A stretch of DNA of 64,000 nucleotides from Bacteroidales bacterium (GTDB taxonomy: Bacteria > Bacteroidota > Bacteroidia > Bacteroidales > Muribaculaceae). The notes under the pieces are model-generated. The model searched no databases. It had not been told where the DNA came from and was given only the letters and a program-made list of their open reading frames with translations. The DNA is taken from assembly GCA_900770215.1 (NCBI GenBank), contig CAAGJW010000080.1, positions 1-64,000 of the forward strand, written 5' to 3'. A program made the translations under genes and the position numbers. The number at the start of each line of letters is the position of its first letter. Within the stretch, counting starts at the first letter, position 1. Below, piece by piece: positions 34,692 through 43,115 of this stretch.

Positions 34692-36885
34692 CGTCCTGAT
34701 TGCCACAGCCGCGCTCAGCACAATGGCGTGCATCAACCTCGGGCGGCCCAACTACTACATGTTCAGCCTGTTCAACAGGGTGGAGATGGGGCGCACCTTC
34801 GACAAGCGCGTGCAGCAATACTGGGAAAACTACACCGGCACACGCCTGCAAGACTACCAAGTGAGCGCCCTGGCGAGTGCCGACCTCGACGACGCGGCCC
34901 ACAGCGACAACCCCATCGTGAAGAAACTGAGCGGCGATGCCGAGATGATGCGCTATGCCCGCCTGCTGCAACAGTACCTGCAAGGCTGCCGAGCCCTGAG
35001 CAACGACAGCTGGAACTATCCCAGCAAGGAGCAGATAGCCAGTGCCAAGCAGACGATGGCCCAGGTAGGGCGGCAGGCACAGGCCTACGCCGGCACCCGG
35101 CTCAAGCCGCAATATGCCCTGCTCTATGTGCGCACCCTGGTGGCACGCGACATGTGGGCCGAGGCCGGCCGCTACTGGGAGTCGACAGCCAGCAAGCTGC
35201 CCGAGAGCGTGTTTAAGGACATGATGCGCAACACCTATGCCGGCAGCCTGCTGCGCCAGGGCCGCAAGCAAGAGGCCTGCCGCATCTATGCCGAGCTGGG
35301 CGACATGCAGTCGATCAAGTGGTGCATGCGCCGCCAGCGCAACCTGGCCGGCATCAAGCAGGAGTATGCCGCCGACCCCAACTCGCCCACCCTGGTCTAC
35401 CTGGTGCAAGACTTTGTAAACAACGCCCAGGAGACCAAAGACAACAACAACGACCCCGAAGCCATGCGATATATCGAGGCCACCAGCATCTACGACCGCG
35501 AGATCAAGCAGTTTATCGACTTTGCCGCCCAGGTGGTGCGCAGCAAGCAGAGCAACGTGCCCTGCATGTGGCAGAGTGCAGCCGGCCTGCTGAGCTACAT
35601 GACGGGCAACGGCGTCCAGGCCGAGCAGATGCTCGACCAAGCCATGGCCATGAAGGGCACACAGCGCATGCTCGACAACGCCCGGGCCTGCCGCCTGCTG
35701 GTGCACGTGGGCAATACTGCGCAGTACTCGCCTCAGTTCGGCTCATGGGTCAAGCAAGAATTGCAGTGGCTCATGGCCAAGGGCGAGAGCGAAGAGGGCA
35801 CGCCGGCCGACAACCACTATGTGGAAGTGCTTGAGCGCGTCACCTTCTCGGCCCTTGCACCCAAATACCGCCAGTGGGACCGCACCGGCGCCGTCATGAA
35901 CCTGCTGGCAATGCCCAACAAGTATGAAAACGCACTGTGGCAAAAGTGCGACAACAACCCCTATGCCAATGATGGATATGTAGAATTTCACAGCGACTAT
36001 AGCCAAGCTCTCGACTCGCTCACTGCCCAGCAGGCCATCGACTACCTGGCCTACACCCAGAGCCGCCCCAGCGACGAGCTGGAACGCTGGCTGCTCGACT
36101 ACAACGGCACGAGCCTCGACAAGATGAAAATGACCGACATGATAGGCACCAAGTACATGCGCGAGGGCCAGTGGGCTAAAGCCCTGCCCTATCTCGAGCA
36201 GGTGCCCCTCGGCTACATCTCCAAGCAGGGCATAAGCCGCTACATGGCCCGGCGCGACTATCACATGGCGCGATGGTTCAAGCGCCAGGTCGTGGACCGC
36301 GAGGACGACTGCGAGAGCTGGGACACGCCCGCTGTCGTGAAGCGCAACCAGAAGCTCGACTTCTGCCGCGATGTGCTCGCACTCGAGCGCGAGCTCAAGG
36401 CCGCCACTGGCACCGAGCGGCAGGCCCAGCTGCACTACGAGCTGGCCACGCTACTCTACCAGGCCAGCTACAAGGGCGACTGCTGGTACTTGACACGCTA
36501 CAGCCAGAGCCTCTACGACACCCTGTGCTACAACAGCGAGGCCAACCTGATACAGCAATCGATCGAGCACCTGCGTGCCGCCCAGAGCGAGGGCACATTT
36601 GCAATGCAGGAGAAATGCCTCTACGCCCTGGCCTTCATCCCCCAGGGTGCCAACCTCTTCGACACCTACTACGACTCGCACTACATGGCCCACAAGCGCC
36701 TCAACCGCGCCAGTCCCCGATATGCCGAGATGGCCAACCTGAACAGCTTCTACAACATGCATCCCGCCCGAGTGTCGTACTACGTGAGCCATTGCGACGT
36801 GCTCAAGCAGTTCAGGAGGCTGAACGCAACGGGCAAGCCGCACAAGAAGAAGAGCACCACAACACGGCGGCGGCGCCGCAGCTGA
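34669..36885 (+). CDS. Large secreted alpha-helical repeat protein of unknown function
   Basis: 738 residues with an N-terminal signal (MNRFITLSVLIATAALSTMA). The mature part is almost entirely helical with TPR/Sel1-like pairs (MRYARLLQQYLQGCRALSND; YARTLVARDM-like; GQWAKALPYLEQVPLGYIS; QLHYELATLLYQASYKGDCW) and a very basic tail (KKKSTTTRRRRRS). No catalytic motif is seen. It overlaps the preceding lipoprotein gene by 23 bp and is followed by a strong terminator, so the two genes form a closed unit. Confidence 0.7.
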   Translation: MNRFITLSVLIATAALSTMACINLGRPNYYMFSLFNRVEMGRTFDKRVQQYWENYTGTRLQDYQVSALASADLDDAAHSDNPIVKKLSGDAEMMRYARLLQQYLQGCRALSNDSWNYPSKEQIASAKQTMAQVGRQAQAYAGTRLKPQYALLYVRTLVARDMWAEAGRYWESTASKLPESVFKDMMRNTYAGSLLRQGRKQEACRIYAELGDMQSIKWCMRRQRNLAGIKQEYAADPNSPTLVYLVQDFVNNAQETKDNNNDPEAMRYIEATSIYDREIKQFIDFAAQVVRSKQSNVPCMWQSAAGLLSYMTGNGVQAEQMLDQAMAMKGTQRMLDNARACRLLVHVGNTAQYSPQFGSWVKQELQWLMAKGESEEGTPADNHYVEVLERVTFSALAPKYRQWDRTGAVMNLLAMPNKYENALWQKCDNNPYANDGYVEFHSDYSQALDSLTAQQAIDYLAYTQSRPSDELERWLLDYNGTSLDKMKMTDMIGTKYMREGQWAKALPYLEQVPLGYISKQGISRYMARRDYHMARWFKRQVVDREDDCESWDTPAVVKRNQKLDFCRDVLALERELKAATGTERQAQLHYELATLLYQASYKGDCWYLTRYSQSLYDTLCYNSEANLIQQSIEHLRAAQSEGTFAMQEKCLYALAFIPQGANLFDTYYDSHYMAHKRLNRASPRYAEMANLNSFYNMHPARVSYYVSHCDVLKQFRRLNATGKPHKKKSTTTRRRRRS

Positions 36886-36940
36886 ACGGGCTCACGCGGC
36901 AAAAGGTTGAACAAAGTTTGCCTAAGTGTAAACATCGTTA

Positions 36941-36977
36941 ATATTGGGTGCTTCCATGAGCGCCCAATATCTTTTTT
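36941..36977 (+). terminator. Intrinsic terminator after the helical-repeat gene
   Basis: ATATTGGG-GCT (from 36941) pairs with AGC-CCCAATAT (to 36970) in a stem of about 11 bp, followed by CTTTTTT. It separates the upstream pair from the GH18-deacetylase-GT2 gene, whose TAATTTTG -7 box lies at 36981-36988. Confidence 0.82.
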
Positions 36978-37016
36978 ATGTAATTTTGCGCATCAAAATT
37001 TAAAAGTAGGGAAACG

Positions 37017-40000
37017 ATGGACAAGCAAGTTTTCCAGACCGATTCCAAGTCGCGCTGGAACAAGTTTAAAATCACTGTAGGCACAGTGGTGGTGCTCATA
37101 GCTGTGCTGGCAGCCACATTTATCACAATGCTCTTTCTCGAGAGCGCGCCAGGCTTCCCCTTCCACGACAGCTTCAAGAGCGCGCTGCTGGCCGAGAAGC
37201 CGCTCATGAAGAAGAACAAGCTATCGGAGCAGTACAAGGGCTACCGCAAGTTTTTCGACACCGAGAAGGCTCACAGCGCCTATGTGCAGTGGAAGCAGCA
37301 GCACATCAAGAAGTACAACCGCTATGCCGGCCAGAAAGGCTCGGCCGTGTACAAGAACATCGACTCGTGGCAGGCCATGCCGGCCGGGCTGCGTGCCGGC
37401 TTCTATGTGAACTGGGACCCGCAGTCCTATGCCTCACTCAAGCAGGGCATATCCAAGATGAACCTCGTGCTGCCCGAGTGGATATTTCTCAACCCGTCGA
37501 CTCTCAAGGCCGATGTCAAAATCGACGGCAAGGGGCTCTCGCTCATGCGCAAGGCCGGCGTGCCCATCATGCCCATGCTCACCAATGCCTGGAACGGCGA
37601 GTTCAACGCCCGCGGCATCGGGCGCGTGCTGCACAGCCGCAAGCTCACGCAGGCACTCATCGGCCAGCTCGTGAGACTGTGCAAGAAGCACAACTTTGTG
37701 GGCATCAACCTCGACCTGGAGGAGCTCGCCGAGACCGACAACAGCCACCTCACCGCCTTTGTGAGCCAGCTGGGCGACGCCCTGCACAGCAACGGGCTCT
37801 ACCTCACCCAGGACATCATGGCCGGCAACGAGGACTACGACGTGCGCGAGCTGGCCAAGTACAACGACTACCTGTTTCTCATGGCCTACGACGAGCACAA
37901 CACGCTCTCAAGCCCGGGCGACATCTCGAGCCAGGACTTCATCGAGAAGAGCGTCGACGACATCGCCCGCAAGATACCCAACGAGAAAATCGTGCTCTGC
38001 ATGGCCACCTACGGCTATGACTGGACAGCCAGGGGCGACAACAACCAGAGTGTGTCCTATCACGACGCCATCTCGCGGGCTGCCGACAGCGGGGCCAGCA
38101 TCGACTTTGACCAAGACAGCTACGGCTTGAGCTATGCCTACTACGACGACCGGCAAGTGGAGCACCAGGTGTACTTCAACGACGCCGCCACCAACTTCAA
38201 CACCATGCGCTTTGGCTGCGACTACGGGCTGGCCGGCTTTGCCGTGTGGCGCCTGGGCACCGAGGACGACCGCCTGTGGACGTTCTACAGCCGCAACCTG
38301 GTCAAGGACCAGGCGGCACGCCTGCCCGTGGGCACGCTCGAGCACCTGCACGGCAGCCGCCAGGCCAACTACATAGGCGACGGCGAGATACTCAACCTCA
38401 TAGGCACGCCGCGCGACGGCCGCTGCCACATCGACATGGACAACACCAGCATTCTCATCGCTGCCGAAGACTACCTGACCCTGCCCACGAGCTACGAGCT
38501 GCAGAAGTTTGGCAGCTGCGGTCCCAAGGACCTGCTGCTCACCTTCGACGACGGCCCCGACGCCCGATGGACGCCCCAGGTGCTCGACATCCTCAACAAG
38601 CGGCACCTGCACGCCGCCTTCTTCATGGTGGGCATCAACGTCGAGAAGAACCTGCCCATCGTGCGCAAGGTATACGACAGCGGCAACGTGATAGGCAACC
38701 ACACCTTCGACCACCCCAACATTGCCCAGTGCACACGGCGGCACACCGCGATGGAGCTGCGGCTCACGCGCCTGCTCATCGAGAGCATCACGGGGCACTC
38801 CACACTGCTCTTCCGCGCCCCCTACAATGCCGACAGCGACCCCTCGGGCCGCGACGAGCTACTGCCGCTGGTGGAGGCGCGACGAGAGAACTACCTCGAT
38901 GTGGGCGAGAGCATCGACCCCGAGGACTGGGAGCCCGGCGTGACGGCCGACCAGATATACCGCCGTGTGATAAAGGGCGTGGAAAACGGCAACGGCCACA
39001 TCATCTTGCTGCACGATGCCGGCGGCACCACCCGCAAGGAAACCCTCAAGGCGCTGCCACGCATCATCGACACCCTGCAGGCCCGCGGCTACCGCTTCAT
39101 CACCATTCCGCAGTATCTGCACCGCAGCAAGCAGGTGCTCATGCCCGAAATCGACAAGGGCAAAGAGTACTATGCCATGCAGGCCAATCTCACGCTGGCC
39201 AGCGGTGTGTACTACATGGGCGACTTCATCAACGCGCTCTTCATCATCTTCCTGGTCCTGGGCATAGGGCGGTTGGTCTTCATGCTCGCCCTCGTGGTCA
39301 AGGAGCACAAGCGCAACCTTGCCCTGCCCAGCAGCCTGCCGGCACAGCCCCCGCTGGTGAGCATCATCGTGCCGGCCTACAACGAGCAGGTCAACGTGGT
39401 CAACACCCTGCGCAACCTGCTCAAGCAGGACTACCCCAACTACGACATCATCCTGGTCGACGACGGCAGCACCGACGACACCTTCAAGGAAGTGACCCGG
39501 GCCTTTGCAGGGCACGAGCGCATGCAGCTGCTCACCAAGCCCAACGGGGGCAAGGCCTCGGCCCTCAACTACGGTATCGCCCACACCCAGGCCCAATATG
39601 TGGTGTGTATCGATGCCGACACGCAGCTCTACCACAATGCCGTGAGCCTGCTCATGCGGCACTTCTTTGCCGACAAGCAAGGCCGCGTGGGTGCCGTGGC
39701 CGGCAACGTGAAAGTGGGCAACCGGGTAAACGTGCTCACCCAGTGGCAGGCCATAGAGTACACCACGAGCCAGAACTTCGACCGCCAGGCCTATGCCGCC
39801 ATCAACGCCATCACCGTGGTGCCCGGCGCCATAGGTGCCTTCCGCCGCCAGGCCATCATCGATGCCGGCGGGCTCACCACCGACACGCTGGCCGAGGACT
39901 GCGACCTCACCATGCGCATTCTCAAGGCCGGCTACGTGATAGGCAACGAGAACCACGCCATAGCCATGACCGAGGCGCCCGAGAAGCTCAGGCAGTTTAT

Positions 40001-40427
40001 GAAACAGCGCACGCGCTGGTGCTTCGGCATCATGCAGACCTTCTGGAAGCACCGCGGCGAGATGTTTAAGCGCCGCTACAAGGGTCTGGGGCTGTGGGCG
40101 CTGCCCAACATGCTGCTGTTTCAGTTCATCATTCCCACATTCTCGCCCATTGCCGACTTGCTCATGATACTGGGCCTCTTCACCGGCAACATAGGCAAGG
40201 TGCTGCTCTACTACTGCATCTTCCTCGTGGTCGATGCCAGCATCTCGATCATGGCCTACCTCTACGAGCACGAGCGGCTGTGGGGCCTGCTGTGGATCAT
40301 ACCGCAACGGCTGTGCTACCGCTGGATCATGTATGTGGTGCTCTTTGCCAGCTACATCAAGGCCATCAAGGGCGAGCTGCAGCAGTGGGGCGTGCTCAAG
40401 CGCACAGGCACGGTCAAAAACATATAG
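37017..40427 (+). CDS. GH18-like / polysaccharide deacetylase / GT2 synthase fusion
   Basis: 1136 residues. One helix at about 20-43 anchors an extracytoplasmic part: a GH18-like barrel (RAGFYVNWDPQSYASL; FVGINLDLEEL; YGYDWTARGDN), then a NodB (CE4) deacetylase with TFDDGPD (Asp511-512) and GNHTFDH (His562, His566) as metal ligands. After another helix (about 740-765) comes a processive GT2 domain: SIIVPAYNE, DDGSTDD (815), DAD (866-868) and QRTRW (997-1001), then C-terminal helices. This merges in one chain the synthase, deacetylase and hydrolase functions that PNAG-type exopolysaccharide systems spread over several proteins. The polymer is inferred to be a beta-linked amino-sugar glycan. 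Confidence 0.88.
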   Translation: MDKQVFQTDSKSRWNKFKITVGTVVVLIAVLAATFITMLFLESAPGFPFHDSFKSALLAEKPLMKKNKLSEQYKGYRKFFDTEKAHSAYVQWKQQHIKKYNRYAGQKGSAVYKNIDSWQAMPAGLRAGFYVNWDPQSYASLKQGISKMNLVLPEWIFLNPSTLKADVKIDGKGLSLMRKAGVPIMPMLTNAWNGEFNARGIGRVLHSRKLTQALIGQLVRLCKKHNFVGINLDLEELAETDNSHLTAFVSQLGDALHSNGLYLTQDIMAGNEDYDVRELAKYNDYLFLMAYDEHNTLSSPGDISSQDFIEKSVDDIARKIPNEKIVLCMATYGYDWTARGDNNQSVSYHDAISRAADSGASIDFDQDSYGLSYAYYDDRQVEHQVYFNDAATNFNTMRFGCDYGLAGFAVWRLGTEDDRLWTFYSRNLVKDQAARLPVGTLEHLHGSRQANYIGDGEILNLIGTPRDGRCHIDMDNTSILIAAEDYLTLPTSYELQKFGSCGPKDLLLTFDDGPDARWTPQVLDILNKRHLHAAFFMVGINVEKNLPIVRKVYDSGNVIGNHTFDHPNIAQCTRRHTAMELRLTRLLIESITGHSTLLFRAPYNADSDPSGRDELLPLVEARRENYLDVGESIDPEDWEPGVTADQIYRRVIKGVENGNGHIILLHDAGGTTRKETLKALPRIIDTLQARGYRFITIPQYLHRSKQVLMPEIDKGKEYYAMQANLTLASGVYYMGDFINALFIIFLVLGIGRLVFMLALVVKEHKRNLALPSSLPAQPPLVSIIVPAYNEQVNVVNTLRNLLKQDYPNYDIILVDDGSTDDTFKEVTRAFAGHERMQLLTKPNGGKASALNYGIAHTQAQYVVCIDADTQLYHNAVSLLMRHFFADKQGRVGAVAGNVKVGNRVNVLTQWQAIEYTTSQNFDRQAYAAINAITVVPGAIGAFRRQAIIDAGGLTTDTLAEDCDLTMRILKAGYVIGNENHAIAMTEAPEKLRQFMKQRTRWCFGIMQTFWKHRGEMFKRRYKGLGLWALPNMLLFQFIIPTFSPIADLLMILGLFTGNIGKVLLYYCIFLVVDASISIMAYLYEHERLWGLLWIIPQRLCYRWIMYVVLFASYIKAIKGELQQWGVLKRTGTVKNI

Positions 40428-40452
40428 CGCGCCGCGGGGCCACACAACGATG

Positions 40453-40488
40453 CCGGGGGGCTGGACCATAACTGGTTCAGCCCCCCGG
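40453..40488. terminator. Long hairpin between convergent genes
   Basis: A 16-bp stem (40453-40468 with 40473-40488, one G-T pair) closes a 4-nt loop and carries a run of six G/C pairs. It lies between the GT2-fusion stop and the stop of the minus-strand leucine-rich repeat gene, so it may act on both. Confidence 0.65.
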
Positions 40489-40526
40489 TGTTGATATATT
40501 TCACTTTAATGCTTGTTGCAGCGATG

Positions 40527-41333
40527 CTACTGCAGGTTGGGGCAGTTGTAGAAGCAGTAATTTCCCACCTGCACTTTCGGCGACATCGTGACCTCCTTCA
40601 AGTTGGCACACTCCGAGAAGCACCAGCTGCCCAGCGAGGTCACCGAGTTGGGCAGAACCACACTCTCCAGTCTCGTGCAGCCGTTGAAGCAGGCTTCGCC
40701 CAGCATGGTTACAGCCTGGCCTATGGTGACGTTTTTGAGCGCCACACAGTTCTGGAAACAATCGTCGCCCAGCGCAGTCACCGAGTTGGGAATGACTACG
40801 CCATCAAGGCTCGTGCAGTCGGCAAAGCAGCCCATGGGCAGTTTTGTCAGCGAGGTAGAGAGTGTGACACTCTCAAGGCTTGAGCATCTCTCAAAGCACC
40901 ACTCGCCCACCTTGGTCACCGTGTTGGGCAGGGTCACGCTCTCAAGGCCCTTGCATGAGCTGAAGCACTTGTCGCCCAGCTTGACAAGCGAGCTGGGCAG
41001 GTCGATACTCTCAAGGCTCTTGCATCCCCTGAAGCAATTGTCGCCCAGTTTGGTCACCGTGTTGGGCAGGGTCACGCTCTCCAAGTTGGCACACCCCATG
41101 AAGCAGTCAGGACCGAGGGCCGTCACGGTGTAGTCGGCGCCGTCGACCTTGATGGTTGCAGGCACCTCGACCTCGGCCACCTGGTAGTGGTTGGCCACCA
41201 GAGTTGCCTTTTTGGTTGCACTATTCACACTGTAGCGCAGTCCGTCAACGTCGTGAAAGGTGATGGCTGCCGATGCCGACATTGCCACAAGCAACGAGGC
41301 CAGCATCAAAATTTTGCGTAATTGTTTAGTCAT
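40527..41333 (-). CDS. BspA-type leucine-rich repeat surface protein
   Basis: 268 residues from the ATG at 41333 (MTKQLRKILMLASLLVAMSA signal), preferred to an ATG 20 codons upstream. After ITFHDVDGLRYSVNSATKKA, eight or so 23-residue LRR_5 units repeat the pattern CF..C..LESVTLPNTVTKLGD. Such BspA-like proteins are surface-exposed and mediate adhesion or host/bacterial binding. No sorting domain is visible, so it may be periplasmic or truncated compared with larger BspA proteins. Confidence 0.85.
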   Translation of the reverse strand: MTKQLRKILMLASLLVAMSASAAITFHDVDGLRYSVNSATKKATLVANHYQVAEVEVPATIKVDGADYTVTALGPDCFMGCANLESVTLPNTVTKLGDNCFRGCKSLESIDLPSSLVKLGDKCFSSCKGLESVTLPNTVTKVGEWCFERCSSLESVTLSTSLTKLPMGCFADCTSLDGVVIPNSVTALGDDCFQNCVALKNVTIGQAVTMLGEACFNGCTRLESVVLPNSVTSLGSWCFSECANLKEVTMSPKVQVGNYCFYNCPNLQ

Positions 41334-41455
41334 GATAATATTGTATATTGTATAGAGCAGTAGCAGTTGGGTTAAATTTCTCATTATCAGCAATCAGCCC
41401 GCGCACACCAGGGCAGCATGCGCCGGCAGTCTCAAGCCTTGCGGCCAGGTCGCGC

Positions 41456-42100
41456 TCACGCGCCCTTCTTTATCTTGTCGACAATCTCCTGGGCCTGCCC
41501 CGAGTATACATCGGAGCCCGCACTGGCCACCTCCTTAAACATCGAGCGGGCCTTGTCGAGCTTGCCTGCCTTCAAGTAGGCCAGTCCCAAGTACCACTTG
41601 ATCTCGGTGGCATAGCTTGAATAGGTCTTGTTGGAGCCTATGCCCTTGTAGGCAGCATTGAGCTGGTCGATGACGGCCGTCATGTCGTCGGTGTCCATGC
41701 CGTTGAACAGGCTGATGAGCGACTCGGCCTCGCTGGCATTGCCGCGCACCTTGTCGTGAGGCACGGCAGTGGTGCCGTCGGGGTCTTGATCATCGGTGGC
41801 GGCAGCCGTGGCCGGTGCCGACGTGTCGTGGTCGTCGGCGGCATAGCTGTCGTCGACATTGTCGTTGAAGTCGTCGCCGTGCTTGGCCAGCGACGAGGCG
41901 TCGTAGTAGTTGTAGTAGTCGGTGAAAATCTGGTTGCCCAATGCCTCGGCCAGCGAGTCGCTCTTGCTTGAGTCATCGCCACGCGACTCGCCGCTGTGGC
42001 TGCACGAGAGCAGGCCGAGGGTAGCCACAAGGGCCGCAACGAGCATAGTGGCCACGCGGCCACAGGGCTGTGTTATGATGAGAGAACGGTTCTTTTCCAT
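41456..42100 (-). CDS. Lipoprotein with C-terminal TPR-like repeat
   Basis: 214 residues from the ATG at 42100 (MEKNRSLIITQPCGRVATML, then VAALVATLGLLSC). LLSC is the lipobox. An acidic Asp/Ala/Thr-rich linker (DDSYAADDHDTSAPATAAAT) precedes a short helical domain with one clear TPR (IKWYLGLAYLKAGKLDKARS). Envelope-located scaffold or assembly protein; function unknown. It is transcribed away from the pspC gene. Confidence 0.7.
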   Translation of the reverse strand: MEKNRSLIITQPCGRVATMLVAALVATLGLLSCSHSGESRGDDSSKSDSLAEALGNQIFTDYYNYYDASSLAKHGDDFNDNVDDSYAADDHDTSAPATAAATDDQDPDGTTAVPHDKVRGNASEAESLISLFNGMDTDDMTAVIDQLNAAYKGIGSNKTYSSYATEIKWYLGLAYLKAGKLDKARSMFKEVASAGSDVYSGQAQEIVDKIKKGA

Positions 42101-42120
42101 AGCTTTTAAAATTAATTGCA

Positions 42121-42150
42121 CAAAGGTAATCATAAATCCTGTAGTTCAAA
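42121..42150 (-). promoter_or_regulatory. Promoter of the TPR lipoprotein
   Basis: The minus strand shows TTTG (42150-42147), 18 bp, then TACCTTTG (42128-42121). Both boxes are perfect and the spacing is one base short of the usual range. It lies 21 bp before the ATG at 42100. Confidence 0.6.
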
Positions 42151-42275
42151 TCATCGCAATAAAAAATATTTTTTTGCAACTTTAGGCTACCTTTGTGTGT
42201 CAAATGAGAGACGCAGCCCTCGCAACGGCTTGCGAGCTGGCACGTTTTTTGTGCGTAACGATCATATACTCAACA

Positions 42276-42521
42276 ATGCAACAAGAAAGCACCATGTACA
42301 ACGGAAACCGATTGTATCGTTCAAGCACCGACAAGGTGCTGGCCGGCGTGTGCGGCGGCCTGGGCGACTATTTCAACATCGACCCCACCATCATCAGAAT
42401 CATCTATGTGCTGCTCACGGTATTCAGTGCTGCCTTTCCCGGGGTAGTGGCCTATATCATCCTGGCCCTGGTCATCCCGCAGGAGCCGCCCACCTTCAGA
42501 GGTCAGCAAGGAAGCTACTGA
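42276..42521 (+). CDS. PspC-domain membrane protein
   Basis: 81 residues. NRLYRSSTDKVLAGVCGGLG, DYFNIDPTIIRIIYVLL and a hydrophobic helix (VFSAAFPGVVAYIILALVIP) form a complete PspC domain, a small inner-membrane protein family linked to envelope-stress sensing. The ATG at 42294 (MYNGNRLY) is an equally good start. A TACCTTTG box lies at 42188-42195. The last 26 bp overlap, tail to tail, the end of the hydrolase gene on the other strand. Confidence 0.85.
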   Translation: MQQESTMYNGNRLYRSSTDKVLAGVCGGLGDYFNIDPTIIRIIYVLLTVFSAAFPGVVAYIILALVIPQEPPTFRGQQGSY

Positions 42522-43062
42522 GGGCCTTGCCGCCATCGAGCGAGGGCGCATACTGCTCCAGCACCTTGAGACGGCTGCCACACAGGGGCTGCAAGTCGCG
42601 CAACGTGTTGAGCACGCACACGTCGCCGGCCAAGCCGCACACGTGCACCTGGGTGTACTTGCTCTTGTCGGCAAGCAGCCAGGTGAGGAAGCCGCCCGAG
42701 TCGGCATTCTGCATGATGCTGTACTCCTCGCGGTTCTTGTCGTCGCCCTTGGTGAGAAACTCGGTAGCGCCGCGCGTGCTATAGAGCGCCTCGAGCAGTG
42801 GCCACCACGTGGCTGCACCCGCGCTGTGCTGCACGCAGTGCACTGGCCACTGGCCGCCGTTGGGCTGGAACGAGCAGTGGTCGAGCGGGTGCCAGTCGCC
42901 TGTCACCACCTTGGCATGATAGTCGCCGTCGTGATCGGTGATGTAGCGGGCCAGGTCGTTCATGGCCTGCTCGGCCCCGGGCACCGGCAGCGAGCCGGTG
43001 ATGAAGTCGACCTGAGGGTCGACAATGAGAAGCAGTTTTTTACCTTCCATCACATTCATCAT
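42496..43062 (-). CDS. Isochorismatase-family cysteine hydrolase (nicotinamidase-like)
   Basis: 188 residues. The catalytic triad of the family is visible: Asp in LLIVDPQVDF, Lys in FLTKGDD and Cys in GLAGDVCVLNT. A metal-site D-x-H is seen as GDWHPLDHCSF and WPVHCVQ follows, a nicotinamidase (PncA)-like pattern, so conversion of nicotinamide to nicotinate is the likely reaction. Cytosolic. A second start at 43050 (MEGKKLL) is possible. A minus-strand TACCTTTG box sits at 43089-43082. Confidence 0.85.
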   Translation of the reverse strand: MMNVMEGKKLLLIVDPQVDFITGSLPVPGAEQAMNDLARYITDHDGDYHAKVVTGDWHPLDHCSFQPNGGQWPVHCVQHSAGAATWWPLLEALYSTRGATEFLTKGDDKNREEYSIMQNADSGGFLTWLLADKSKYTQVHVCGLAGDVCVLNTLRDLQPLCGSRLKVLEQYAPSLDGGKALSSFLADL

Positions 43063-43115
43063 TTATTGTTTTTGTTACCCACAAAGGTACAAAAAATCAT
43101 ATCATATATATAACC

